A stretch of 52,514 bases of DNA from Acidimicrobiaceae bacterium (GTDB lineage Bacteria; Actinomycetota; Acidimicrobiia; Acidimicrobiales; Poriferisodalaceae). The stretch covers positions 5,022 to 57,535 of the forward strand of contig PBHE01000011.1 in the NCBI GenBank assembly GCA_002719335.1. Direction: 5' to 3'. The notes under the pieces were generated by a model. It worked only from the letters and a program-made list of their open reading frames with translations, made no database searches and had not been told where the DNA came from. The position numbers were made by a program, and so were the translations under genes. Positions 1 to 8,291 of this stretch are shown in pieces (within the stretch, counting starts at the first letter, position 1; every line of letters begins with the position of its first letter).

Positions 1-619
1 CACTGTATTTATACAGTGCGCTTCCCGAGACTAAGACGTTGGCGCCAGCAGCTGTCGCACCTGAAATTGTTGAAGATGAAATGCCGCCATCGACTTCGAT
101 GTCAACGTCGTAGCCGCCTTCAGAGATGAGGCCTCGGAGCACAGACACTTTGGACTCCATGCCCTTGATGTACGCCTGTCCTCCGAATCCCGGGTTGACC
201 GTCATAACAAGCACCATGTCCAACATGTCGAGCACATGAGCTACGGAATCGAGATGGGTGGAGGGATTGAGCGCTGCTGCAGGACTGCATCCGAGATCAC
301 GTATGCGGCCGAGAGTGCGGTGAAGGTGTGGAGTTGTTTCCACGTGAACGATGGCCATCTGGCACCCTGCGTCAACATAGGCGTGAAGAAGTTCGTCGGG
401 GTTGGCAACCATGAGATGAGCCTCAAACATTACGTCTACGTGTTCTCGGCAAGACGCAATGACATCGGGCCCAAAGGTCAGGTTGGGTACAAAGTTGCCA
501 TCCATGACATCCCACTGAATGCGGTCCACGCCCGCTGCTTCGAGAGCGACGCATTCCTCTCCAAGTCGAGAAAAGTCCGCTGGTAAGACAGAAGGGACGA
601 TCTCGATAGGACGATTCAT
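1..619 (-). CDS. rpe: Ribulose-phosphate 3-epimerase (3' end cut by window edge)
   Basis: Cytosolic epimerase interconverting ribulose-5-phosphate and xylulose-5-phosphate in the pentose phosphate pathway. The reading frame is open from the ATG at 617-619 to the window edge, giving 206 residues of a family usually about 215-230 long, so only the last few residues are missing. The TIM-barrel signatures are in order: IVPSVLPADFSRLG near the N-terminus, DVMDG with Asp37, HLM with His68, the phosphate loop NPGFGGQ near 142-148, and VDGGI with Asp177. The residue two before Asp37, normally a metal-binding His, is Gln35 here. The gene is divergent from the methyltransferase at 644 with only 24 bp between the starts, so the promoters must be very compact. 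Assignment is firm; the loss of one metal ligand is the only oddity. Confidence 0.95.
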   Translation of the reverse strand, partial: MNRPIEIVPSVLPADFSRLGEECVALEAAGVDRIQWDVMDGNFVPNLTFGPDVIASCREHVDVMFEAHLMVANPDELLHAYVDAGCQMAIVHVETTPHLHRTLGRIRDLGCSPAAALNPSTHLDSVAHVLDMLDMVLVMTVNPGFGGQAYIKGMESKVSVLRGLISEGGYDVDIEVDGGISSSTISGATAAGANVLVSGSALYKYS

Positions 620-630
620 GTAGCTGACCG

Positions 631-636
631 TAGCCT
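631..636 (+). promoter_or_regulatory. -10 box of a likely leaderless promoter (TAGCCT)
   Basis: TAGCCT lies exactly 7 nt before the ATG at 644, and no Shine-Dalgarno sequence is present. This spacing puts the transcription start at or next to the A of ATG, as in leaderless actinobacterial genes. Inferred from position only. Confidence 0.5.
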
Positions 637-643
637 GGGATCA

Positions 644-1834
644 ATGTCGAAACGGGTCAACATTTACGATCTTGCCGTCGGAGGAGACGGGGTAGGTCGA
701 CTAGAGGACGGGCGCGTCGTGTTTGTCGCAGGTGCTGCAGTAGATGACGACCTGCTTGTCGACCTAACCGAAGAGAAGAGTCGCTACACCAGAGGGACGA
801 TTGTTGAGGTCCTTTCGGCCGGCGATGGACGACGAAAACCATTGTGCCACTACGTTCCCAGAGGGTGCGGCGGGTGCGATTGGCAGCATTTGAGTGAAGA
901 AGCCCAGATTGAGGGAAAAATCTCGCTAGTGGAGGATGCTCTGAGGAAGCTCGGATCCATCACCTCGCCAGACGTTGGATATGTTGCTGGGCCCGAAACC
1001 TTGAGGTATCGGACAACCGTTCGACTTGGCGTCAAAGATGGTCGCGCCGCGTACCGACGTGCTCACTCACGCGAATTGGTTCAAGTTGACGACTGTTTGA
1101 TCGCTCATCCCCTCATTGACGAAATCCTGTTAGAAGGATTTTTCGCTGAAGCATCTGAAGTGACGATAAGAGTTGGCGCTCGCACCGGGGACCGGTTGGT
1201 GATGGGGGAGCCAACTGCAGAAGGGTTCCGGGTTCCTGACCAGGTGTCCGTAATTGGTAGGAATCGAGCGCGTAAGGGCGACGAGGCTTACATCATTGAA
1301 GAAGCCGCCGGAATGGAATGGAAAATATCGGCACGTTCTTTTTTCCAAAGTTCTCCTGAAGGCGCCGAAATGTTGGTCGCTCTCGCCGCGGAGTGGCTGA
1401 CCCTGCATGACGTAGGAGAACAGGCGATGGTCGACCTCTACGCCGGGGTAGGACTGTTTTCTGGAACGATCGGCGACTGGTTTCAGAAGGTCACGGCGAT
1501 CGAATCTTCAGCTTCGGCGGTTGCAGACGCCGCGCACAATCTTGATTCGCACGTCGCCATTCACCGCACCCGTGTCGAGCTTTGGGTGCCCGAACTAGCG
1601 GATGTGGTGATCGCTGATCCGCCTCGTTCGGGGTTGCGTGCTGCGGGGGTGGAGGTCATCCGAAAGACCGAAGCCCCTCACGTGCTCTTGGTGTCTTGCG
1701 ACGCCGGAGCCCTCGGTCGAGATGCGGCACTGATGACCGCAGCTGGTTACGAACTGGACCGCGTCGACGTTCTCGATATGTTCCCACAAACCAGTCACGT
1801 AGAGGTGGTGTCGGGCTGGATCAAAAATATCTGA
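644..1834 (+). CDS. Class I SAM-dependent RNA m5U methyltransferase (RlmD/TrmA-like) with TRAM domain
   Basis: Predicted to methylate C5 of a uridine in rRNA or tRNA using S-adenosylmethionine. The N-terminal 60 residues fit a TRAM RNA-binding domain. Cys68, Cys75, Cys78 and a later Cys in the DDCLIAHP segment (about residue 155) match the four ligands of the RumA-type [4Fe-4S] cluster. The Rossmann methyltransferase half has FFQSSPEGAEML, the SAM motif DLYAGVGLFSG, ADPPRSGL, and the nucleophile Cys352 in LVSCDAGALGRD, and it ends with the usual SHVE motif. At 396 aa it is slightly short for RlmD (about 430) but complete. It stands alone, with a strong hairpin just downstream. Whether the target is 23S rRNA (RlmD-like) or another RNA cannot be decided from the sequence. 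Confidence 0.9.
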   Translation: MSKRVNIYDLAVGGDGVGRLEDGRVVFVAGAAVDDDLLVDLTEEKSRYTRGTIVEVLSAGDGRRKPLCHYVPRGCGGCDWQHLSEEAQIEGKISLVEDALRKLGSITSPDVGYVAGPETLRYRTTVRLGVKDGRAAYRRAHSRELVQVDDCLIAHPLIDEILLEGFFAEASEVTIRVGARTGDRLVMGEPTAEGFRVPDQVSVIGRNRARKGDEAYIIEEAAGMEWKISARSFFQSSPEGAEMLVALAAEWLTLHDVGEQAMVDLYAGVGLFSGTIGDWFQKVTAIESSASAVADAAHNLDSHVAIHRTRVELWVPELADVVIADPPRSGLRAAGVEVIRKTEAPHVLLVSCDAGALGRDAALMTAAGYELDRVDVLDMFPQTSHVEVVSGWIKNI

Positions 1835-1843
1835 CTAGAACGC

Positions 1844-1875
1844 GAATTGGCGCCCGCTTTTGCGGGCGCCAATTC
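1844..1875. terminator. Bidirectional terminator hairpin between convergent genes
   Basis: A perfect 14-bp inverted repeat (1844-1857 with 1862-1875, arms beginning GAATTGGCGCC) closes a TTTT loop. It sits in the 68-bp gap between the stop codons of the methyltransferase and the thiolase, so it can serve both strands. Neither side has a long U-tract, so it is a stable-stem rather than a classical intrinsic terminator. Confidence 0.8.
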
Positions 1876-1902
1876 AACTGTAAAACTCAAACTGAACTGA
1901 TA

Positions 1903-3132
1903 TCAGCTGAGACGTTCGATGACCATCGCCATTCCTTGGCCGCCACCGACGCACATGGATTCCAAACCGAATGTTTTGTCGGAATCCTGAAGTGCGTTGA
2001 TTAGCGTCGTCATTATTCGTGCACCGGTTTGACCAAACGGATGACCAAGTGCGATTGCGCCTCCGTTGATGTTGAGCTGGCTGACCATGTCAATGCCAAG
2101 CTCATCAGCGGAGGGAATTACCTGAGCAGCGAACGCTTCGTTGATCTCAACCAGATCGATGTCGCTCATCGTCATATTCGCTCTAGCCATCACACGGTTG
2201 ATCGCTTCAATAGGTCCAAGCCCCATGATTTCGGGGTTGAGTGCGGATACCGAACTAGCAATAACCCGAGCAAGAGGTGTGATCCCTAACTCTTCGGCTC
2301 GCTTTCGACTCATAACTACAACCGCTGCCGCCCCATCGTTCAGAGGACACGCATTGGCTGCCGTCACTCGCCCATCGGGGCGAAATACCGGTTTCAACTG
2401 AGAAACAGCTTCCAATGTCACGCCGGCGCGAGGACCATCATCGGTGGAAACCACAGTGCCATCGGGCATGACCACGGGGGTGATGTCCATTTCGAAGAAG
2501 CCGCGCTCAATCGCTGCTTCTGCCTTGTTTTGGCTCATGACCCCATACTCATCCATCGCCTCGCGACTTACGCCCTTCAACTCAGCGACGTTCTCGGCTG
2601 TTTGTCCCATAGCTATATAAAGGTCAGGTAGTCCGTCGGCTGGGCCCCAGTCACCGTGACCGCCCTCAGCGCGTACCTTTGACCGCGCACCCGGTGCCTT
2701 AAACGTGGGGTTTGCTGTATCGGGCAGGCTGTCGGCGTTCCCTTTTCCGTAGCGAGAGACACACTCGACGCCAGCTGAAATGAAAGCGTCGCCTTCACCG
2801 GCTTTGATTGCATGCGCTGCCATACGGATCGTCTGAAGTGACGAAGAGCAATATCGATTGACAGTGGTTCCCGGAACATCTCCCAGACCGGCAAGTATTG
2901 CTGTAGCGCGACCGATGTTGAATCCCTGTTCGCCGCCAGGGGAGCCGGTACCCATGATGAGGTCTTCTATTTCCTCAGGCGGAAGCTCAGGAACCTTCTC
3001 CAAGACCCGAGTGACGATCTGAGCGCTCAGATCGTCAGGGCGAATTTCGGTCATGGAGCCTTTAAAGGCCCGACCGATTGGGCTGCGGGCAGTTGCAACG
3101 ATGACCGGGTCGGTCGATGCGTCGGTGCTCAT
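1903..3132 (-). CDS. Acetyl-CoA acetyltransferase / 3-ketoacyl-CoA thiolase
   Basis: A 409-residue thiolase that cleaves 3-ketoacyl-CoA with CoA, or condenses two acetyl-CoA. All three catalytic elements are intact: the nucleophile Cys95 in NRYCSSSLQ, His364 in GHPFGQTGAR, and the acid/base Cys394 in CVGGGQG. The start chosen is the ATG at 3132, preceded by AAGGGA and giving an N-terminus (MSTDAS..PVIVATARSPIGR) typical of the family; an upstream in-frame start at 3180 would add 16 unconserved residues. It is transcribed alone, divergent from the membrane protein at 3229. A beta-oxidation role is the likeliest, but no hydratase or acyl-CoA dehydrogenase is nearby. Confidence 0.93.
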   Translation of the reverse strand: MSTDASTDPVIVATARSPIGRAFKGSMTEIRPDDLSAQIVTRVLEKVPELPPEEIEDLIMGTGSPGGEQGFNIGRATAILAGLGDVPGTTVNRYCSSSLQTIRMAAHAIKAGEGDAFISAGVECVSRYGKGNADSLPDTANPTFKAPGARSKVRAEGGHGDWGPADGLPDLYIAMGQTAENVAELKGVSREAMDEYGVMSQNKAEAAIERGFFEMDITPVVMPDGTVVSTDDGPRAGVTLEAVSQLKPVFRPDGRVTAANACPLNDGAAAVVVMSRKRAEELGITPLARVIASSVSALNPEIMGLGPIEAINRVMARANMTMSDIDLVEINEAFAAQVIPSADELGIDMVSQLNINGGAIALGHPFGQTGARIMTTLINALQDSDKTFGLESMCVGGGQGMAMVIERLS

Positions 3133-3214
3133 ATGAGTCCCTTCATGCAGGATTAGCGACTTCGGAAACACTACATCCACTCGGTGGCGTAGTGCCCATT
3201 CATCTTCGTGGGTC

Positions 3215-3220
3215 TACCCT
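3215..3220 (+). promoter_or_regulatory. -10 box of a likely leaderless promoter (TACCCT)
   Basis: TACCCT lies 8 nt before the ATG at 3229, with no ribosome binding site in between. It supports that ATG over the GTG at 3208, which would overlap the box. Confidence 0.42.
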
Positions 3221-3228
3221 GCACAAGA

Positions 3229-4527
3229 ATGGTTGCTTCTCTCTTTGGGCATGGGGTCGGCCCCCCCGGGGAGTTACCGATGTCGGTGAATACTTTGGGC
3301 TTGGTAGCGGCGGCGGCACTGCTTGTTTCGTTTGCGGCACTTGTATCTGGTTGGCGAGAACCGCGTTTTCCTGATGCCGGCCCCGGTCGCGCGGTGTTGA
3401 ACTTGGGTTCTACGATCGGACGACTAGGTCTGATCCTTGGACGAATCTTGGGGAGCGGGCTTGTTGGGTTAGCAATCGCGTCTTGCTTCGTTGTAGCTGA
3501 CGACACTTTGATAAATATCGCGCCCCGTATCGTTTTCGTTGCGCTATGGATTTTCATTCCCGTCGGATCGGCGTTCCTCGGTGATTTATGGCGATGGATG
3601 AGTCCGTTCGAGACCCTTGCCGATGTGCGAGGCCTGCGACTCACCGAAGATTCAGACACTAGTTGGTCCTTGTATCCGGCAGCAGCGTTGCTCTGCGGAT
3701 TCCTCTGGTTGGAGTTGGCATATCACCGTCCCGCTGGCCGCACGCCGTTAGCAGTAATGCTCATAATTTGGTCTGCATGGAGTGGCATCGGGGCCCTGGT
3801 GAAAGGTCGCGGGTGGCTGCGGTCACACGACCCCCTGGCGGTGTTTTGTCGACTAGTTGCCGCGATCTCTCCAACTCATGTTCAAGACGGACATCTTTAT
3901 GTTCGTCGCCCATTGGTGGGTCTAGGGAAAGTTAAGCCGCAGGCGGGTCTATCGGCGGTTGTGCTGGCGGTGCTTGGTGGCACCTCTTTCGATGGCTTGT
4001 CAAGAACGGGTTGGTGGGCAGACATCATCAGTGCCCGTCAGGGCTGGGAAGCGACTGTGTTCAACACGGCGGGCTTACTCTTTTCGATGGCGCTGATTAC
4101 GGCGTTGTTTTTGGGTTGTGTGAGATGGATGCAGCGCAAAGACGACAACGATGATGCCGATTTCGAAGATGGTTTTGCCTTGTCGCTAGTTCCAGTTGCT
4201 GTTGGATATGCCATCGCGCATTACATAGCTATGGGTGTTTTTGAAGGTCAGCAACTGCTAATTCAAATCAGCGACCCATTCAATCGAGGATGGAACCTGT
4301 TTGGCACCGCTGATGAATATGTCAATTACCGGTTCATCGGCCCAACCTTCATTGCGGTAGTTCAGGCGTTAGGTATTGTCGGAGGCCATGTCGCTGGAGT
4401 GATGGTCGGTCATGATCGAGCGCTCGCGACGCTGCGTCGAAAAGAGGATCTCAGCGGCCAGGTGCCCCTGGTGCTGCTTCTCGCATCGCTCACAGCGATA
4501 GCCCTGATCCTGCTCGTTGAGGCATGA
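3229..4527 (+). CDS. Polytopic membrane protein of unknown function
   Basis: A 432-residue integral membrane protein with about ten hydrophobic segments spread over the whole length. The first (TLGLVAAAALLVSFAAL) follows a short N-terminus with HGVGPPGELP, and the last ends at the C-terminal Glu-Ala. A charged, acidic loop (KDDNDDADFEDG) lies before the last three helices. From memory the overall pattern resembles an actinobacterial family often labelled 'fenitrothion hydrolase'; that label says little about real function and I could not check it. The ATG at 3229 is preferred to the GTG at 3208 because of the leaderless-type box. No neighbour suggests a substrate. Confidence 0.75.
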   Translation: MVASLFGHGVGPPGELPMSVNTLGLVAAAALLVSFAALVSGWREPRFPDAGPGRAVLNLGSTIGRLGLILGRILGSGLVGLAIASCFVVADDTLINIAPRIVFVALWIFIPVGSAFLGDLWRWMSPFETLADVRGLRLTEDSDTSWSLYPAAALLCGFLWLELAYHRPAGRTPLAVMLIIWSAWSGIGALVKGRGWLRSHDPLAVFCRLVAAISPTHVQDGHLYVRRPLVGLGKVKPQAGLSAVVLAVLGGTSFDGLSRTGWWADIISARQGWEATVFNTAGLLFSMALITALFLGCVRWMQRKDDNDDADFEDGFALSLVPVAVGYAIAHYIAMGVFEGQQLLIQISDPFNRGWNLFGTADEYVNYRFIGPTFIAVVQALGIVGGHVAGVMVGHDRALATLRRKEDLSGQVPLVLLLASLTAIALILLVEA

Positions 4528-4529
4528 AT

Positions 4530-4556
4530 TGCGGCAGAGCGATAAAACGTGCCGCA
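4530..4556. terminator. Candidate terminator hairpin between convergent genes
   Basis: A 7-bp inverted repeat (TGCGGCA at 4530-4536 with TGCCGCA at 4550-4556) with a 13-nt loop lies in the 68-bp gap between the convergent stops at 4527 and 4596. There is no clear T-run, so this is only a candidate. Confidence 0.35.
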
Positions 4557-4595
4557 CCGCGTTTATCTAAACCTTTTCGTTATCCGTGAGAGGGT

Positions 4596-6866
4596 TTAAA
4601 CGCTTTGAAGCGCGTTCCACACCGTTTGTGGGCTGCAGGGCATATCGACGTGTTCAATTCCCAAATGAACGAGAGCATCACATACGGCGTTGTGGACCGC
4701 TGGTGTCGAACCGATTGTGCCCGATTCTCCTATTCCCTTGGCACCCAACGGGTTGCGCGGGCTGGCGGTCTCGGTATTTGAGACCTCGAAGCTAGGAAAT
4801 TCAGCGGCCGATGGCATCAAATAGTCCATAAGGCTTGCTGTTACGGGGTTCGCATCCTCGTCGTAACGCACGTGCTCCCAAAGCGCTTGACCGATGCCTT
4901 GGGCGATTCCTCCGTGCTGCTGGCCGTTGACCAGCATGGGGTTGAGGATGGTTCCGCAGTCGTCTACGGCGATGTGACGGATCAAGTCAACGCGACCAGT
5001 CTCGCGGTCAATTTCGACTACTGCTACATGTGAGCCGAAGGGATACGTGGCGTCGCTGCCGTCAAAGTCAAGTTCGTGAGCTAGGCCACCTTCGATCTTT
5101 TGTTCTGCAGCAGCTGCCGCGAGCTCAGTCCAACTCACCGACTTGGCCGGGACTCCAGCCACTTGGAGGGCCCCCTCGCCGACCACGATGTCATCGACAC
5201 TTGCTTCTAACAGATTCGCCGCGAGTTGCTTACCTTTGTCGAGAACGACTTTCGATGCCTCATAGACGGCGGAACCCGCGGTTTGAAGAGATCGAGAACC
5301 AAGAGTCCCAGCGCCTCGTGGCACATCCTCGGTGTCGGCGTCGACGTGGTTTACCTGATCCATCGGAATGCCGAGCATGTCGTTAACGATCATAGAAAAA
5401 GCGGTGTCGTGCCCCTGGCCATGAGAGCTCGTGCCGACTTTGATAGTCGCTGAGCCGTCATCGTTGATCTCACAACTTCCATATTCGACGTGCAGGCCGA
5501 TGGGTGCCGTCACCTCGACATATGACGAAACACCAATCCCGAGAAGGATTTGATCGTCAGCTTCGCGCCGTCGGGCTTGTTCTGCTCGCAACTCCGCGTA
5601 TCCAGAAGCCTCCAGCACAGCGTCAAGTGCGCGTTCGTACTCCCCAGAGTCGTAGTTGGAACCAACCAGCGTGGTGAGTGGAAATGCATCCGGTTGTATG
5701 TAGTTTTTCCTCCGCAGTTCCGCCGGGTCCATGCCGATCGAGTGAGCTGCTTTATCGAGAATTCGTTCAACCATTTGGGTCGCCTCAGGTCGCCCTGCCC
5801 CACGATATGGGCCGATAAAGGTCGTGTTGGTAACAACCGATTGAGCAAAGAAGTCAATTGCTGGAATGTCGTAGACCGCTTGACTTAGCTGCATGGTCAG
5901 CATCGGAAGAATGGCCCCAAGAGCAGGATAAGCACCTGCGTCCGCAACGACTCGAGCGCGCAGACCGACTATTGACCCGTCGTTATTTACGCCTAACTCG
6001 GCGTTCATCACCATGGCGCGACCTTGAGCCATTGCAACCATGTTCTCGCCGCGTTGTTCTGTCCATCTGACAGGTCTCGCTAATTCTTGTGCCGCTTTCC
6101 CACAAAGGACGTACTCGATGTACAGCCCGGCCTTTGGTCCAAAACCACCACCTACCCAAGGAGCTATCACTCGCAGATTTTCTGGCTCAAATCCGAGGTT
6201 GGGAGCGAGGCCATCGCGTAGCCCATGTGCTGTCTGGGTTGAGGCATAGAACGTCATCGAGTCGCCCTCAGGTATAGCGACACATCCATTGGGTTCCATC
6301 GGAACGCCAGCTAGGCGTTGAGTAACGATGCGCTCACTAACAACGACGTCTGCGCCTTCAGTTACATCGGGTCCGTCATACTCGTTCCCGATAGCAAAAC
6401 AGACGTTGCTTTCAGCACCTTCCCACAACACATCAGCCCCGTCAGCAAGCGCAGCTTCGATATCGGCGTTAGCGGGAAGAGGGTCATAATCAATGATTAC
6501 CAACTCAGCCGCGTCGACCGCCTGAGAGTTTGTTTCAGCTATGACAGCGGCGATGATGTCGCCGACGAAACGCACCCGACCGACTGCAAGCGGTGGACGG
6601 TTCATGGATGGATCCATGAACTCAGACTGATTCACCGCTGCAAATTCGAGGTTGTTGGAGGTGTACACAGCTAGAACACCCGGCATGGCCTCAGCTTCGC
6701 TGACATCAACATCAAGCACGGAAGCGTGGGCCATGGTTGAACGGACAAACACGATCTGAGCCGTATCAATATCTAGATCATCAACGTAGGAGTTGGAACC
6801 GGTCAAGAGACCGGGATCTTCCTTCCTCAATACTGCATTGCCTAGGATTGAACCCTGTGACGCCAT
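4596..6866 (-). CDS. Xanthine dehydrogenase family molybdopterin-binding (large) subunit, CoxL form-II-like
   Basis: A 756-residue catalytic subunit of a molybdenum hydroxylase, predicted to bind the Mo-molybdopterin cytosine dinucleotide cofactor. The N-terminal ald_Xan a/b hammerhead begins with LGNAVLRKEDPGLLTG. The Mo-binding half has GGGFGPK at about 239-245, the active-site loop YRGAGR at 354-359 and the catalytic Glu714 in GIGESGTIG. True form I CO dehydrogenase carries a Cys-containing AYxCSFR loop; YRGAGR places this with the 'form II' group, whose substrates are mostly unknown. Unusually, neither the FAD-binding medium subunit nor the 2Fe-2S small subunit is next to it. A GGGG stretch precedes the ATG. 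The substrate is unknown; CO oxidation is unlikely. Confidence 0.88.
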   Translation of the reverse strand: MASQGSILGNAVLRKEDPGLLTGSNSYVDDLDIDTAQIVFVRSTMAHASVLDVDVSEAEAMPGVLAVYTSNNLEFAAVNQSEFMDPSMNRPPLAVGRVRFVGDIIAAVIAETNSQAVDAAELVIIDYDPLPANADIEAALADGADVLWEGAESNVCFAIGNEYDGPDVTEGADVVVSERIVTQRLAGVPMEPNGCVAIPEGDSMTFYASTQTAHGLRDGLAPNLGFEPENLRVIAPWVGGGFGPKAGLYIEYVLCGKAAQELARPVRWTEQRGENMVAMAQGRAMVMNAELGVNNDGSIVGLRARVVADAGAYPALGAILPMLTMQLSQAVYDIPAIDFFAQSVVTNTTFIGPYRGAGRPEATQMVERILDKAAHSIGMDPAELRRKNYIQPDAFPLTTLVGSNYDSGEYERALDAVLEASGYAELRAEQARRREADDQILLGIGVSSYVEVTAPIGLHVEYGSCEINDDGSATIKVGTSSHGQGHDTAFSMIVNDMLGIPMDQVNHVDADTEDVPRGAGTLGSRSLQTAGSAVYEASKVVLDKGKQLAANLLEASVDDIVVGEGALQVAGVPAKSVSWTELAAAAAEQKIEGGLAHELDFDGSDATYPFGSHVAVVEIDRETGRVDLIRHIAVDDCGTILNPMLVNGQQHGGIAQGIGQALWEHVRYDEDANPVTASLMDYLMPSAAEFPSFEVSNTETASPRNPLGAKGIGESGTIGSTPAVHNAVCDALVHLGIEHVDMPCSPQTVWNALQSV

Positions 6867-7004
6867 GAATGTCCCCTGGTTTGTTGTGCTTGCTTGAGAG
6901 CAGGAACGAGACTACACCTCGCCGCAACCTCAGATACCAAGGTTGGTTGTTTCTGCCCTAGGTGGCGTGGCAGAAATCTCCGAATTTTCATGGCCGCTCC
7001 AGGC

Positions 7005-7748
7005 CTAGTCTTGCTTGTCGAACCAGAGACTCAACTGTTCTGCAGCCCGAGTCGGATCTTCACACATCCACCAGTGCCCCAAACCTTCGAGGACAACGAC
7101 TTCTGCCCCCGATCGATCCGCTGCTTGCCGATGAAGCGTTTCGCCGCCTGTGTAGGTGTCCTCTGACGCAAGGATGCACAGACCTGGACGTTCGGCGGCG
7201 GTCTGTAACGCCTCGCCGAGATTTCCAACCACTGGTTGGGAGGCACTGCGATACAGACCAAGAATGGCTTTCCCCATGTCGTCATTTATCCAAGGCGCAA
7301 CTTTGCTAGCTACCGATTCGCCCATGCCCAGGGGGGCGAAGATTGCGATTCGATCTGACTCGGGTAGATCTATCATGGCCCTAACTGCGGCTTCTCCGTC
7401 CGGCCCCTGCCAGCTTTGAGCAGCGTCGTGCCACACATATTCGTGATTAAAGATCCCGATGATGTCGGTGCACCATGAACGGATCAGATCGGGTCGAGTC
7501 ATGGCGAGGCGAACGACGTGGCCACCTCCCCAATCGTGACCAACTAAATCGATCGGTCCGTCGAGTTTTTCGAGCTCTAGCGCAAGCCAGTGCAGATATC
7601 CGTCGCTAGTGACGTCGAAGTTCTCGGGAAGAGGTGCACCAAATCCTGGAGGGGATAGAGCGATGACGTCATCTCGCGCCAGTTCAGTGCGCAGTGGATC
7701 CCAGATAGCGTCGGTTTCTGGGTTGCCATGGACTAGAACGACCGACAC
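7005..7748 (-). CDS. Alpha/beta hydrolase (haloalkane dehalogenase/epoxide hydrolase-like)
   Basis: A 247-residue alpha/beta hydrolase. The oxyanion motif VLVHGNPE is near the N-terminus, the nucleophile elbow GHDWGG places Asp72 as nucleophile (as in dehalogenases and epoxide hydrolases rather than Ser esterases), and His225 in GLGHWW is the base. The start chosen is the GTG at 7748, preceded by GAAGGAG at 5-6 nt. An in-frame GTG at 7790 would overlap the upstream stop as GTGA and add 14 residues. It closes a leftward operon after the deacylase and the hydantoinase. The substrate cannot be told from sequence. Confidence 0.85.
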   Translation of the reverse strand: MSVVLVHGNPETDAIWDPLRTELARDDVIALSPPGFGAPLPENFDVTSDGYLHWLALELEKLDGPIDLVGHDWGGGHVVRLAMTRPDLIRSWCTDIIGIFNHEYVWHDAAQSWQGPDGEAAVRAMIDLPESDRIAIFAPLGMGESVASKVAPWINDDMGKAILGLYRSASQPVVGNLGEALQTAAERPGLCILASEDTYTGGETLHRQAADRSGAEVVVLEGLGHWWMCEDPTRAAEQLSLWFDKQD

Positions 7749-7786
7749 ATCGACTCCTTCGCACTTGTACCGATCGTAAACCCAAA

Positions 7787-8278
7787 TCACGTGCTCGCGG
7801 GCGGCTGCTTAGCGAGGTTTTCGATGACATCTGCCGAAGGCAGTGCTTCCAAACTACGAGGGTCGACGTAAATCTTTCGGTTTCGCGATCCACCACCGAC
7901 AATGACGCGCTGGCAGTTCATTACTTTGCTGTCGATCCATACAGGCAGCGTTCCCGGCAAACCAAATGGGGTTACGCCACCCAGCGTCATGCCAGTCATC
8001 TGGGTTGTTTCCTCCGGCGACGCAAATGACGCTTTCTTTACCCCAAGTTTTTTGCGCACCACTTTGTTCACATCGATCTGGGTCGTGGCAAGCACCACAC
8101 ACATCGCATACACCCGCGGATCTGCCTTGCCGACAACCAAGATTGCGTTAGCGCTTTCGTCAAGCCGGTAACCGTAGCGATCACAAAACTGAACGGTGTC
8201 CGCCAGATCAGGGTCACAGTCAACAATGTCGTAGTCCGCTTGTAGTTCGTCAAGGGCCAGGATTACGGGGTCAGTCAT
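7787..8278 (-). CDS. YbaK/EbsC-type aminoacyl-tRNA deacylase
   Basis: A 163-residue protein that fits the YbaK/ProX fold, which hydrolyses mischarged tRNA such as Cys-tRNAPro. Visible signatures are the conserved Lys-rich helix (NKVVRKKLGVKKASFASPEE) and the glycine-rich GGVTPFGLP loop, followed by the VGGGSRNRKI strand that lines the substrate pocket. Length is normal for a free-standing deacylase (about 155-170). It lies 13 bp after the hydantoinase gene and is probably cotranscribed with it, although no functional link is obvious. The editing specificity is not predictable from this sequence alone. Confidence 0.87.
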   Translation of the reverse strand: MTDPVILALDELQADYDIVDCDPDLADTVQFCDRYGYRLDESANAILVVGKADPRVYAMCVVLATTQIDVNKVVRKKLGVKKASFASPEETTQMTGMTLGGVTPFGLPGTLPVWIDSKVMNCQRVIVGGGSRNRKIYVDPRSLEALPSADVIENLAKQPPAST

Positions 8279-8291
8279 CAGCTAATGATCG

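Noticed and set aside
236..586. 116-residue plus-strand reading frame over the rpe gene
   Set aside because: The minus strand encodes a clear ribulose-phosphate epimerase with conserved metal and phosphate motifs.
4596..6866. Aerobic CO dehydrogenase large subunit (coxL)
   Set aside because: The active-site loop is YRGAGR, not the Cys-containing loop of form I CO dehydrogenase, and coxM/coxS are absent.
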